A stretch of 64,000 nt of DNA, taken from the NCBI RefSeq assembly GCF_009858245.1, contig NZ_VMSB01000001.1, positions 186,001-250,000 of the forward strand, written 5' to 3'. This document shows, one piece after another, positions 45,869 to 56,139 of this stretch. The notes below the pieces were generated by a model, which made no database searches, had not been told where the DNA came from, and saw only the letters and a program-made list of their open reading frames with translations. Both the position numbers and the translations under genes were made by a program. How positions within the stretch are numbered: the first letter of the stretch is position 1; every line of letters starts with the position of its first letter. This stretch comes from Ornithinibacter aureus. Lineage in GTDB: Bacteria; Actinomycetota; Actinomycetes; Actinomycetales; Dermatophilaceae.

Positions 45869-46303
45869 TCAGCGCGCGAGGTGCGCCTTCAGCCCGCCGG
45901 TGGTGTTGGCCACGAGGCCCTTGATGGTGCGGTTGCGGATGAACCCCGGCAGGGGCAGCGGGTGGCCGATGCTCAGGGTGAAGGTGACCTCGGTGTGCTC
46001 GTCGTCGACGGCGACCAGGGAGTACGTCGCGTCCTGGGCGGTCTGGAGCCGGCCCTCGACGAGATGCCATGACAGTCCGTCAGGGGAGTGCTCGTAGGCG
46101 AGGGTGTAGCGGTCGGTGCCCACGGCGGTGGACGCCGCGAACCGGGCGGTGAGCGGCATCCCATCCGCAGTGGTTGTCAGCACCTCCGCCTCGGTGATGT
46201 CGCTGACCCAGTCCGGGATGCCGGCCACGTCCCGGATCGTCTCGAGCACCGTCTCGAACGGCGCGTCGACGACGACCGTGGCGCTGGCGGTGTCGGTGGG
46301 CAT
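45869..46303 (-). CDS. SRPBCC-family protein (polyketide cyclase/START-like)
   Basis: A 144-residue helix-grip fold protein: ATVVVDAPFETVLETIRDVAGIPDWV at the start and a C-terminal long helix (GFIRNRTIKGLVANTTGGLKAHL). Such proteins bind hydrophobic ligands; many act on lipids in mycobacteria. GGAGG precedes the ATG at 46303. It is 26 bp downstream of the wax ester synthase gene on the same strand, consistent with a lipid-related role. Confidence 0.75.
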   Translation of the reverse strand: MPTDTASATVVVDAPFETVLETIRDVAGIPDWVSDITEAEVLTTTADGMPLTARFAASTAVGTDRYTLAYEHSPDGLSWHLVEGRLQTAQDATYSLVAVDDEHTEVTFTLSIGHPLPLPGFIRNRTIKGLVANTTGGLKAHLAR

Positions 46304-46329
46304 GGTGACCTCCTGGTGGTGGCGGGACC

Positions 46330-47735
46330 TCACATGGCGGCGGAGAGTCGGACGAGGGCGTCCATCTCCTCCTCGAACGCGGAGGCGAGCGTGGACGGAT
46401 CGGTGACGACACCGGCATCCGCCTTGAAACCGACCCGGACCACCCCGTCGTAGCTGACGATGCAGACGCCGAGGGTGTGTCGCCCCGAGCCCGGCACCCA
46501 CCCGAGGATGCTGGAGATGCGGGTGCCGGCCAGGTACCTGCCGGTCATCGGGCCGGCGACGTTGGTGGTGACTCCGATGGCCTTGGCGGCGAAGAAGTCG
46601 ATGACCTGCTTGGCGACGTCCGTGTTGGTGCGGCCGATGGCGTTGATGAGTCCGAACGTGAGCACCGCCTCGGGGGAGTTCTTGATGGAGTCCATCCGGG
46701 CCTTGGCCTCGGTGAGCCGTTGCAGGGGCGCCAGGCGACCGGTGGGCAATGGCAGCATCACGAGGGCGAACTTGTTGCCGAGCTCGCGGGGAAGCGGCTG
46801 GCGCAGGTCGCGCAGGTTGACCGGGACCATCGTCGTGAGGTCGCCGGGGTCGCCGCCGCGCTCGTCGACGTAGCTCGCGATCGCCCCGGACACCGCCCCG
46901 ACCAGGACGTCGTTGACGGTCGCCCCGGCGGCACGACCGACGAGCTTGACGTCCGCGAGTGACCGCGGCCGAGACCAGACCGCGCGTTTGGCGACCCCGG
47001 GGTCGCCGCTGACGGGGGAGCGTGGCTCGTTGGCGAGCAGCAACTTGTCGGCGATCTGCGCGTCCGCTTGGCCGTGGTCAGGGCCTCGATCGCGAAGGAC
47101 GGGCTGAGCACTGCGGGGATCTCACCGAACAGGTGCAGGGCCGAGCGCACCCCGGACGACACGTCACGGGTCAGCCGACCGGGCAGGTCCAGCCACCCGC
47201 CATCCGGGCGCGGGGACGGGGGCTCACTGTGCGGTGACGACTCGGCATCCTCGAGGTCGTCGGTGGGGTTCTCGTCGGTGAGGGAGAGCAGCACCCGGGC
47301 GAGCGCGATACCGTCGGCGAGCGCGTGGTGGAAGCGGGCGATCACGACGGCGCCGTGCTCGTGCCCGTCAACGAGGTAGAGGTCCCACAGGGGGCGATCG
47401 CGCGGCAACGGCTCGGCCATGCGCGCCTCGATGAACGTCTGGACGGCACCATCCCCGGCAGCGGGAGGCAGGTCGACCCGATGGAGGTGATCGCTCAGGG
47501 TGAAGTCGTCCACGGTCTCCCAGCGCGGCATCCCCAGTGGCGTGGACGCCTCGACGACGCGCTCGGTGAACACCGGGTAGCGGTCGATGAGCCGACGCTG
47601 GACGACGGACTCGAAGCGCTCCGAGTCGACCGGCCCGTCGAGCATCATCACGGAGTCGATGACCATGAGGTTGTCGGGGCTGTCCATGGCGAGCCAGATC
47701 GCGTCGACCGCGCCCATCGAACGCCGTTCGCCCAT
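46330..47735 (-). pseudogene. Wax ester synthase/diacylglycerol acyltransferase (WS/DGAT), frameshifted
   Basis: Acyltransferase that makes wax esters or triacylglycerol. The 5' part, starting MGERRSMGAVDAIWLAMDS, contains the catalytic HHALADG. The 3' part, in another frame, contains PVNLRDL-type VPVNLRDLRQPL, TNVAGP and a normal C-terminus. Reading breaks near 47064: one base is missing in a GG pair, and restoring a G gives a continuous frame through AKRDAQIADKLLLANEP. Without the shift the protein would be about 468 residues, the normal family length. Either the gene is recently inactivated or the assembly has an indel. Confidence 0.8.
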
Positions 47736-47892
47736 GCCGTCATTGTGCTCCCGTGGGCGGTGCGCCATCGATCGCCTCGACGAAGATCACACGTCATGGC
47801 TCACCGCGTCCTCGGGATCGGCGGGGGAGGAGACGCCGTCGATGTCCTTCGTCGGGCATGCGCTGAAGGGCAGAGTCACGGATTGTGAATCG

Positions 47893-47969
47893 TGGTGGGG
47901 CGTGTCGGGCTTGAACCGACGACCGACGGATTATGAGTCCGCTGCTCTGACCGACTGAGCTAACGCCCC
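47893..47969 (-). tRNA. tRNA with CAT anticodon (Met elongator or Ile2)
   Basis: On the minus strand: acceptor GGGGCGT/ACGCCCC, A73 and encoded CCA, anticodon loop CTCATAA, T-arm GGTTCAAGCCC. CAT can be elongator Met or lysidine-modified Ile2. The D-arm TTAGCTCAGTCGG and TTCAAG T-loop are closer to Ile2-type sequences I know, but sequence alone is not decisive. Confidence 0.9.
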
Positions 47970-48280
47970 GCAGTGCCCGACGCGGCGGCGACCGAGCGCC
48001 GTGAGCCTACCGGGGACGCCGGCGATGAACGATGACGGATGCCGTTCGCGCTCGGTGCGCGCCCGGCATCCGGTGTCGTGAATCAGAGCGACCGTGCTGT
48101 CACGCACGAGATTCGTGAGACGGCTGGTGTCACTGGGAGCAGTGGGGCATGATGTGACTAACAACGGCACGCCCGCGTGCCCACACAGCAGAGCCGCACG
48201 GCACACCGTCAGGATCCGTAGGCAGACATCGCGCGCACCGGCGTTGGGGAAGACGTCCCTCGCACGCGAAGGAGGCCAGG
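47970..48280. other. Intergenic region without recognised gene
   Basis: About 310 bp between the CAT tRNA and the DUF3145 gene. It holds one GGATGCC and one reverse GGCATCC within 25 bp (about 48040-48070), and a possible -10 CATGAT near 48149. I see no gene; promoters for both neighbours are expected here. Confidence 0.4.
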
Positions 48281-48796
48281 ATGTCTGTCTCGATGCCGCG
48301 CACCATGACGCGGGGAGTGGTCTATGTCCACTCGACCCCCAAGGCTCTGTGCCCGCACATCCTGTGGGCGATCGAAGGCGTCCTCGGAACGAGGGTCGCC
48401 GTCGACTGGACCGATCAGCCAGCCGAGCCCGGTCTGGTGCGCGCCGAACTGAGTTGGTCGGGCGAGGCCGGGACCGGTGCCCGCATCGCCTCGGCGCTGC
48501 GCGGCTGGGACAAGCTGCGCTACGAGGTCACCGAGGAGCCGAGTCAGGGCTGCGACGGTTCGCGCTGGTCGCACACGCCGCGGTTGGGCATTCACCACAC
48601 GTGGACCTCCGCCAGTGGCGACGCCGTCATCAACGAGGACCGGCTTCGCGAGGTCGTCATGCTTGCCCAGGGCAGCCCTGAGGCGATGCAGGAGATGATC
48701 GAGGAACTGCTCGGCACCGAGTGGGACGACGAGCTCGAAGTCTTCCGCTACGCCGGAGACGGCGCCCCGGTGCGCTGGCTGCACAAGGTCGGCTGA
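48281..48796 (+). CDS. DUF3145 domain protein
   Basis: A 171-residue actinobacterial protein beginning with MTRGVVYVHSTPKALCPHI after a short extension, with WSGEAGTGARIASALRGW and EVTEEPSQGCDGSRW in the middle. The family is confined to actinobacteria and usually sits beside the fatty acid synthesis cluster, as here (convergent to fabF). Function unknown. GGAGG five bases before ATG 48281 sets the start. Confidence 0.85.
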   Translation: MSVSMPRTMTRGVVYVHSTPKALCPHILWAIEGVLGTRVAVDWTDQPAEPGLVRAELSWSGEAGTGARIASALRGWDKLRYEVTEEPSQGCDGSRWSHTPRLGIHHTWTSASGDAVINEDRLREVVMLAQGSPEAMQEMIEELLGTEWDDELEVFRYAGDGAPVRWLHKVG

Positions 48797-48820
48797 GCAG
48801 GGCGAGGAACCTCGCTCAGC

Positions 48821-48865
48821 ACACGACGAAGCCCCCCGAAGAGGAAGCGGAGGGCTTCGTCGTGT
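48821..48865. terminator. Bidirectional terminator between DUF3145 gene and fabF
   Basis: ACACGACGAAGCCCCCC (48821-48837) pairs with GGAGGGCTTCGTCGTGT (48849-48865), 17 positions with one mismatch. It lies between the two convergent stops. Confidence 0.75.
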
Positions 48866-48880
48866 CCGGTGCCGTGCGGG

Positions 48881-50122
48881 TCAGACGCTCTTGATGATGA
48901 GTGCGACGTTGTGGCCGCCGAAGCCGAACGAGTTGTTCAGCGCCGCGATGTCACCTTGGGGGAGTGCCCGGTGCTCGCCACGCACGACGTCCAGGTCGAT
49001 CGCCGGGTCGAAGTCGTCGATGTTGATCGCCGCGGGAGCCACGCGGTGGTGCACGGAGAGCACCGTGAGCAGGCCCTCGAGCGCGCCGGCCGCGCCGAGC
49101 AGGTGCCCGGTCATCGACTTGGTGGCGCTGACCGGCATCCCGTCAGCGGCGGCGCCGAAGGCGCGCCGGATGGCGTTGGCCTCGGCGACGTCACCGACCG
49201 GGGTCGAGGTGGCGTGGGCGTTGATGTGCACGACGTCGGCGTCGGTGATGCCGGCGCGCTCGACCGCTTCGCGCATGGCGCGCGAGGCCCCGGCGCCCTC
49301 GGGCTCGGGGGCGGTGATGTGGTGGGCATCGGCGGACATCCCGATCGAGGCGAACTCGGCGTAGATGCGCGCCCCGCGGGCCTTCGCGTGCTCGTACTCC
49401 TCGAGCACCATGACGGCGGCACCCTCACCCATGACGAAGCCGTCACGGCCGGTGTCGTAGGGGCGCGACGCAGCGGCGGGGTCGTCGTTGCGGGTGGACA
49501 GGGCCTGCATCTGCGAGAAGCCGGCGAAGCAGATGGGGTGGGTGGCGCACTCGGTGCCACCGGCGACGACCATGTCGGCGCGACCGGCGCGGATCATGTC
49601 GTACCCGGTGCCCATCGACTCCGCACCGGAGGCGCAGGCCGAGACCGTGGTGTGCGCCCCGGCGCGGGCGCCGAGCAGCAACGAGACGTTGCCGGCAGAC
49701 GTGTTGGGCATGAGCATGGGCACCGACAGCGGGAAGACGCGGCGAACGCCCTTCTCGCGCAGGTTGTCCCACTGGTCGAGCAGGGTCCAGACCCCGCCGA
49801 TCCCGGTGCCGATCGCGACGCCGAGACGCAGCGGGTCGATCTCGGGTGACCCGGCATCCTCCATCGCGGCGAGCGAGGCGATGACCGCGTACTGGGCGCT
49901 CGGGTCCATCCGGCGCACCTGCACCTTGGTGAGCACCTCGAGCGGGTCCTGAGCGATGGTGCACGCGAAGTGCACCGGCAGTTCGTACCGATCGAGCATC
50001 TCCTGGTCAAGGGGCTTGGCCCCGGACCGTCCTGCGAGGATGCCGTCCCACGTCTCGGCGATGGTCCCGCCGAGAGGGGTGGTGGCACCGAGGCCGGTCA
50101 CGACGACGCGTCGCTCGCTCAT
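48881..50122 (-). CDS. fabF: 3-oxoacyl-ACP synthase II
   Basis: Elongating ketosynthase of type II fatty acid synthesis, 413 residues. Catalytic Cys163 is in VSACASGAE, the two His are in INAHATSTPVGD and NNSFGFGGHN. It is the last gene of fabD-fabH-acpP-fabF, 139 bp after acpP. In mycobacteria the corresponding genes are kasA/kasB. Confidence 0.95.
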   Translation of the reverse strand: MSERRVVVTGLGATTPLGGTIAETWDGILAGRSGAKPLDQEMLDRYELPVHFACTIAQDPLEVLTKVQVRRMDPSAQYAVIASLAAMEDAGSPEIDPLRLGVAIGTGIGGVWTLLDQWDNLREKGVRRVFPLSVPMLMPNTSAGNVSLLLGARAGAHTTVSACASGAESMGTGYDMIRAGRADMVVAGGTECATHPICFAGFSQMQALSTRNDDPAAASRPYDTGRDGFVMGEGAAVMVLEEYEHAKARGARIYAEFASIGMSADAHHITAPEPEGAGASRAMREAVERAGITDADVVHINAHATSTPVGDVAEANAIRRAFGAAADGMPVSATKSMTGHLLGAAGALEGLLTVLSVHHRVAPAAINIDDFDPAIDLDVVRGEHRALPQGDIAALNNSFGFGGHNVALIIKSV

Positions 50123-50261
50123 GAGTGCTGATGCTCCTTGTGGGATGGGACGTGGGGATGCCGGTGCGTGGGTGGTGCGGGTGGCGTGCGGTGGACGTGT
50201 GGTCCAGTGTCCGCCACCGTCACCCCGCTGAACAGGGGTGACGGTGACGGATCGTGGCGCG

Positions 50262-50510
50262 TCAGGCCTGGTTGGAGGCGATGAAGCTGACGGCGTCGCC
50301 GACGGTGGTGAGGTTCTTGACCTCTTCGTCGGGGATGCGCACGCCGAACTTCTCCTCGGCGTTCACGACGATGGTCATCATCGACAGCGAGTCGATGTCG
50401 AGGTCGTCGGTGAACGACTTGTCCGCGAGGACCTCGGCCGGGTCCAGGCCGGTCTCCTCGTTGACGATCTCGGCCAGTCCGGCGAGGATCTCCTGCTCAC
50501 TCTGTGCCAT
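50262..50510 (-). CDS. acpP: Acyl carrier protein
   Basis: An 82-residue ACP. The phosphopantetheine site is Ser41 in DIDSLSM. The acidic helix after it (IVVNAEEKFGVRIPDEE) interacts with synthases. AAGGAGT precedes the ATG. Holds growing acyl chains in fatty acid synthesis. Confidence 0.95.
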   Translation of the reverse strand: MAQSEQEILAGLAEIVNEETGLDPAEVLADKSFTDDLDIDSLSMMTIVVNAEEKFGVRIPDEEVKNLTTVGDAVSFIASNQA

Positions 50511-50592
50511 GTCGGTACTCCTTCTTCGATGGTGATGCTGTGGGTTGGGTGTGGTGCTTGGCCCGGGTGACCCGTGGGCCCACGGGAACTCA

Positions 50593-51612
50593 TCAGGGGA
50601 TGACGACGACCTGCGCGGCATACGACAGGCCCGCACCGAAGCCGATCTGCAGGGCGAGCCCACCCCGGGGGATCTCGCCGTGGCGGACCATGCGCTCCAT
50701 CGCCAGCGGAACCGACGCCGCCGACGTGTTGCCGGTGTAGGCGATGTCGCGGGCGATGGCGACGTCGTCGGGAAGGTTGAGCTTCTTGGCCATGGCCTCG
50801 ACGATGCGCACGTTGGCCTGGTGTGGCACGAAGGCGTCGAGCTGGTCGGCCGTGATGCCGGCAGCGTCCAGGGCGCGTTGGGCGACCGGGGCCATGCCCC
50901 ACACCGCCCAACGGAACACGGTCTGGCCCTGCATGCCGATGTGCGGCCAGTCCAGGCCCTTCTCGCGGACGTCGATCCAGCTGTCGGTCTGGGAGATGGC
51001 GTCCCACTTCTCGCCGTCCGAGCCCCAGATCGTCGGGCCGATGCCGGGCGTCTCGGACCTGCTGATCACGGCGGCCCCGGCGCCGTCACCGAAGATGAAC
51101 GCGGTGCCCCGGTCGTCGCGGCTCGTGAAGTCGGACAGCCGCTCCACCCCGACGACGAGCACGTTCTCGGCCGACCCGCCTCGGACCATGTCGTTGGCCA
51201 GGGCGATGCCGTGGCAGTAGCCGGCGCAGGCGGCCGAGAGGTCGATGGCCATCGCATCGGTGCCGAACCGCTCGGCGATGAGCGGAGCCGCGGCCGGGGT
51301 CTGGTAGGGCCAGCTGATCGTGGCGACGAGGATCGCATCGATGTCAGAGCCCTTGATGCCGGCCATCTCCAGAGCCGGCTCGGCCGCCATGACGGACATG
51401 TCGATGACCGACTCGCCCTCGCCGGCGAACCGGCGCTCGATGATGCCCGACCGCTCCCGGATCCACTCGTCGGAGGAGTTGATCGCCTCGACGAGCTCGG
51501 AGTTCGGGACCACCCGACGGGGACGGTAGCCGCCGATGCCGGCGATGCGAGCGTGGCCGGTGGCCGGCGCTGCCTGGAGTGCGGAGGCGAAACCCTTGGA
51601 GGTGGTGCTCAT
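50593..51612 (-). CDS. fabH: 3-oxoacyl-ACP synthase III
   Basis: Starts fatty acid chains from acyl-CoA and malonyl-ACP; its specificity sets straight or branched products. 339 residues, with Cys129 in DLSAACAGYCHG, His in VPHQANVRI and Asn in TGNTSAASVPLA. The N-terminus is about 18 residues longer than E. coli FabH. ATG overlaps the fabD stop by four bases. Confidence 0.95.
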   Translation of the reverse strand: MSTTSKGFASALQAAPATGHARIAGIGGYRPRRVVPNSELVEAINSSDEWIRERSGIIERRFAGEGESVIDMSVMAAEPALEMAGIKGSDIDAILVATISWPYQTPAAAPLIAERFGTDAMAIDLSAACAGYCHGIALANDMVRGGSAENVLVVGVERLSDFTSRDDRGTAFIFGDGAGAAVISRSETPGIGPTIWGSDGEKWDAISQTDSWIDVREKGLDWPHIGMQGQTVFRWAVWGMAPVAQRALDAAGITADQLDAFVPHQANVRIVEAMAKKLNLPDDVAIARDIAYTGNTSAASVPLAMERMVRHGEIPRGGLALQIGFGAGLSYAAQVVVIP

Positions 51613-52544
51613 GCGGAGTGCTCCTTGATGAGCGTGCGGGCGGCGTCGAGGTCGTCAGGCGTCTTCACCGCGAGCAGCTCGACACCCTTCAGGGCGCGCT
51701 TCGCGAGCCCGACGAGCGTGCCGGCGGGCGGCAGCTCGATGATGGCGGTCACGCCGAGGGTGGTGAACCGCTCCATGCACAGGTCCCACCGCACGGGGTT
51801 GGACACCTGCGCGACGAGCCGGTCGAGGACGGTGCGGCCGTCGATGACGACCTGGCCGTCGCGGTTGGACACCAGGGTCACCTCGGGGTCGGCCACCTCC
51901 TGGTCGGCGGCCGCTGCTCGCAGCACCTCGACGGCGGGCTCCATGTAGTGCGTGTGGAACGCCCCGGCGACCTTGAGCGGGATGACGCGCGCTCGCGGCG
52001 GTGGGTCGGCGGCGAGCTCGGCCAGCGCCGGCAGCGAACCGGCGGCCACAACCTGGCCGGCCCCGTTGACGTTGGCCGGGGTGAGCAGGTGGCGCCCGAT
52101 GGTGGCCAGCACGGCGCCCTGGTCGCCGCCGAGCACGGCGCTCATGCCCGTCGGGGTCACGGCGCTGGCCTGCGCCATCGCTCGACCGCGCAGGGCGACG
52201 AACTCCATCGCGGCCTTCTCGGAGAGCACACCGGCACCGGCGGCGGCGGTGATCTCACCGACCGAGTGGCCCGCGATGGCACCGGACTGCGGAACGGCAT
52301 CCGTGACGGTGGTGCCGCCGCCGAGGGCCCGCAGGGCGAGCAGCCCGGCGCCGACGAGCAGCGGTTGGGCCACGGCGGTGTCCTTGATGGTCTCCTCGTC
52401 GGACGTGGTGCCGTGGGCGACGAGGTCGACCTCGGCGGCATCCGAGAGGGCGGACAGCTGGTCACGCAGGCCGGGAAGCTCGAGCCACGGGGCGAGGAAA
52501 CCCGGGGTCTGGGAGCCCTGGCCGGGGCAGACGATGACGATCAC
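51609..52544 (-). CDS. fabD: Malonyl-CoA:ACP transacylase
   Basis: Loads malonate onto ACP. 311 residues: VCPGQGSQTPGF at the start, Ser94 in AGHSVGE, and the catalytic His in GAFHTHYM. GTG at 52544 is chosen since the fold starts at once (IVIVCPGQG) and CAGGCT lies six bases upstream on the minus strand. First gene of the fab operon, controlled probably by the upstream PucR-type protein. Confidence 0.95.
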   Translation of the reverse strand: MIVIVCPGQGSQTPGFLAPWLELPGLRDQLSALSDAAEVDLVAHGTTSDEETIKDTAVAQPLLVGAGLLALRALGGGTTVTDAVPQSGAIAGHSVGEITAAAGAGVLSEKAAMEFVALRGRAMAQASAVTPTGMSAVLGGDQGAVLATIGRHLLTPANVNGAGQVVAAGSLPALAELAADPPPRARVIPLKVAGAFHTHYMEPAVEVLRAAAADQEVADPEVTLVSNRDGQVVIDGRTVLDRLVAQVSNPVRWDLCMERFTTLGVTAIIELPPAGTLVGLAKRALKGVELLAVKTPDDLDAARTLIKEHSA

Positions 52545-52586
52545 AGGACCAGCCTGTCGCCTGTTTCGTGACCAAACCGTGACGAA

Positions 52587-52629
52587 GGAGGACGAACCTC
52601 CGGGCTCTGATTTGGAGGTTTCCTCCAAA
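52587..52629. promoter_or_regulatory. Inverted repeats upstream of fabD, likely FasR sites
   Basis: GGAGG-ACGAA-CCTCC (52587-52601) and TTTGGAGG-TTT-CCTCCAAA (52611-52629, a perfect 8-bp repeat) share the same GGAGG/CCTCC half-sites, 43 to 85 bp before the fabD start. In Streptomyces the fab operon is activated by FasR, encoded directly upstream as here. Binding by the local regulator is inferred. Confidence 0.65.
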
Positions 52630-52640
52630 GTGAGCACGAG

Positions 52641-53831
52641 TCAGGGGCGGGGTGTGCTTCGGCTCACCGGGCCGAGCCGGTGGAAGGCCAGCGCCATGCG
52701 CACGGTCTGGGCGTCGTGTGCCTCGGTGAGGTCGTAGCCGATCGTCTTGGCGATGCTGGCGAGGCGGTAGCGCACGGTGTTCGGGTGGACGATGAGGGCC
52801 CGTGCGGTGCCCTCGACGCCGAGATCGCCGTCGAGGTAGGCGGTCGCGGTGTCGAGCAGGGTGCCCCCGGGGCTCTGCGCGAGCGGCCGGACGATGCGGG
52901 CGATCAGCGCACCCCGCGCCGGGAGATCGCCCAACAGGGCCCGCTCGGCGAGCAGGTCGTCGGCGTGCACCGGCCTGGGGGCGCCCACCCACGCGGGCGC
53001 GGCGCCGTGGCCGGAGATGGCGGCCCGGGCGCTGCGCCCCGCCGCGAACAGGTGTGGGACGGTCGGGCCGACGACGAGGGGGCCGTCGCCCAGGAACGGG
53101 TCGAGGGCCTTCGCCAGCGCGATCGGGTCGGTGACGCTGCCGCCGATGCAGATCAGTCGGGGCCCGTGGATGGCGACGAGGAGTTCGACGTCGATGCGCC
53201 GGGCGGCGCGGTGCAGGTCGGTGAGCACGGGCGCAGTCGCTCCCGGCGGCGTCGAGCCGACCACGACGGCCACCTGCGTCACGGCGCCCCAGCCCAGGGC
53301 TGCTGCGCGCGACTGCATCGACTCGTCGGCCTCCCCGCGCAGCACGGCATCCACGACGAGCGACTCCAGGCGCGCGTCCCAGGCACCGCGCGCCTCGGCC
53401 GCCTGCGCGTAGACCTCGGCCGCGGAGAAGGCGACCTCACGGCTGTAGCGCAGCACCGCCTCCCGCGCGAGGTCCTCCTCGCCAGGGGCGGCGAGGTCGG
53501 CGATCTCCCGCTCGACCACGGCGATGACCGTGCGGATGAGGTCGAGGGTCTGCGCGAGCGAGATCGACCGGGTCAGTTCGCGCGGGGCTGTGCCGAACAC
53601 GTCGGCGGTGACGGCGGGCCGGGACTGGTCGCCGCTGAACCACTCCAGGAACGAGGACAGGCCAGCCTGAGCCACCAACCCCACCCACGAGCGGTCCTCG
53701 GCCGAGAGCGACCGGTACCACTGGTGGTCGGCCTCCATCTGCTGCACCGCGGCGGCACCGAGGTCGCCCGCGGCGCGAGCGACCCGGGTGCGGGTGGCGG
53801 CCGACGGCAGCGGTCGGGGGGCGGACGGCAT
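52641..53831 (-). CDS. fasR: PucR-family regulator, FasR-like activator of fatty acid synthesis genes
   Basis: A 396-residue protein with a C-terminal helix-turn-helix typical of PucR/CdaR regulators (LGVEGTARALIVHPNTVRYRL) and a GGDEF-like degenerate middle. Position directly upstream of fabD and next to aceE matches FasR of Streptomyces and Rv2242 of M. tuberculosis. ATG at 53831 follows TACACT by seven bases on the minus strand, so leaderless. GGCATAC and GTATGCC (53827-53833 and 53848-53854) form an inverted repeat over the start, possibly for autoregulation. Confidence 0.8.
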   Translation of the reverse strand: MPSAPRPLPSAATRTRVARAAGDLGAAAVQQMEADHQWYRSLSAEDRSWVGLVAQAGLSSFLEWFSGDQSRPAVTADVFGTAPRELTRSISLAQTLDLIRTVIAVVEREIADLAAPGEEDLAREAVLRYSREVAFSAAEVYAQAAEARGAWDARLESLVVDAVLRGEADESMQSRAAALGWGAVTQVAVVVGSTPPGATAPVLTDLHRAARRIDVELLVAIHGPRLICIGGSVTDPIALAKALDPFLGDGPLVVGPTVPHLFAAGRSARAAISGHGAAPAWVGAPRPVHADDLLAERALLGDLPARGALIARIVRPLAQSPGGTLLDTATAYLDGDLGVEGTARALIVHPNTVRYRLASIAKTIGYDLTEAHDAQTVRMALAFHRLGPVSRSTPRP

Positions 53832-53883
53832 ACGAATCAGTGTATTTGTATGCCGTTCACAACCTTCCCGACGTCGCGGCCGG

Positions 53884-56016
<2,133 letters not shown>

Positions 56017-56037
56017 CGTTGGTGGAGCCTTCCGCCG

Positions 56038-56099
56038 GTCGAGAGTAAGGGAATCGCCGTCCGACCCCGAGGTCAGACGGCGATTCCCTTACTCTCGAC
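56038..56099. terminator. Very long hairpin between vapC and aceE
   Basis: Arms 56038-56061 and 56076-56099 are perfectly complementary over 24 bp; the inner 14 bases add GACC/GGTC after one mismatch and close with a CCGA loop. It lies between convergent genes, so a bidirectional terminator is likely, though the stem is far longer than usual. Confidence 0.75.
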
Positions 56100-56139
56100 G
56101 CGCGAGTGTGGCTGAAGGGCTCTCAGCAGCGCTCGGGGG

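Noticed and set aside
46330-47735. Two separate acyltransferase-like genes
   Set aside because: The halves are complementary parts of one WS/DGAT and join after a single-base correction.
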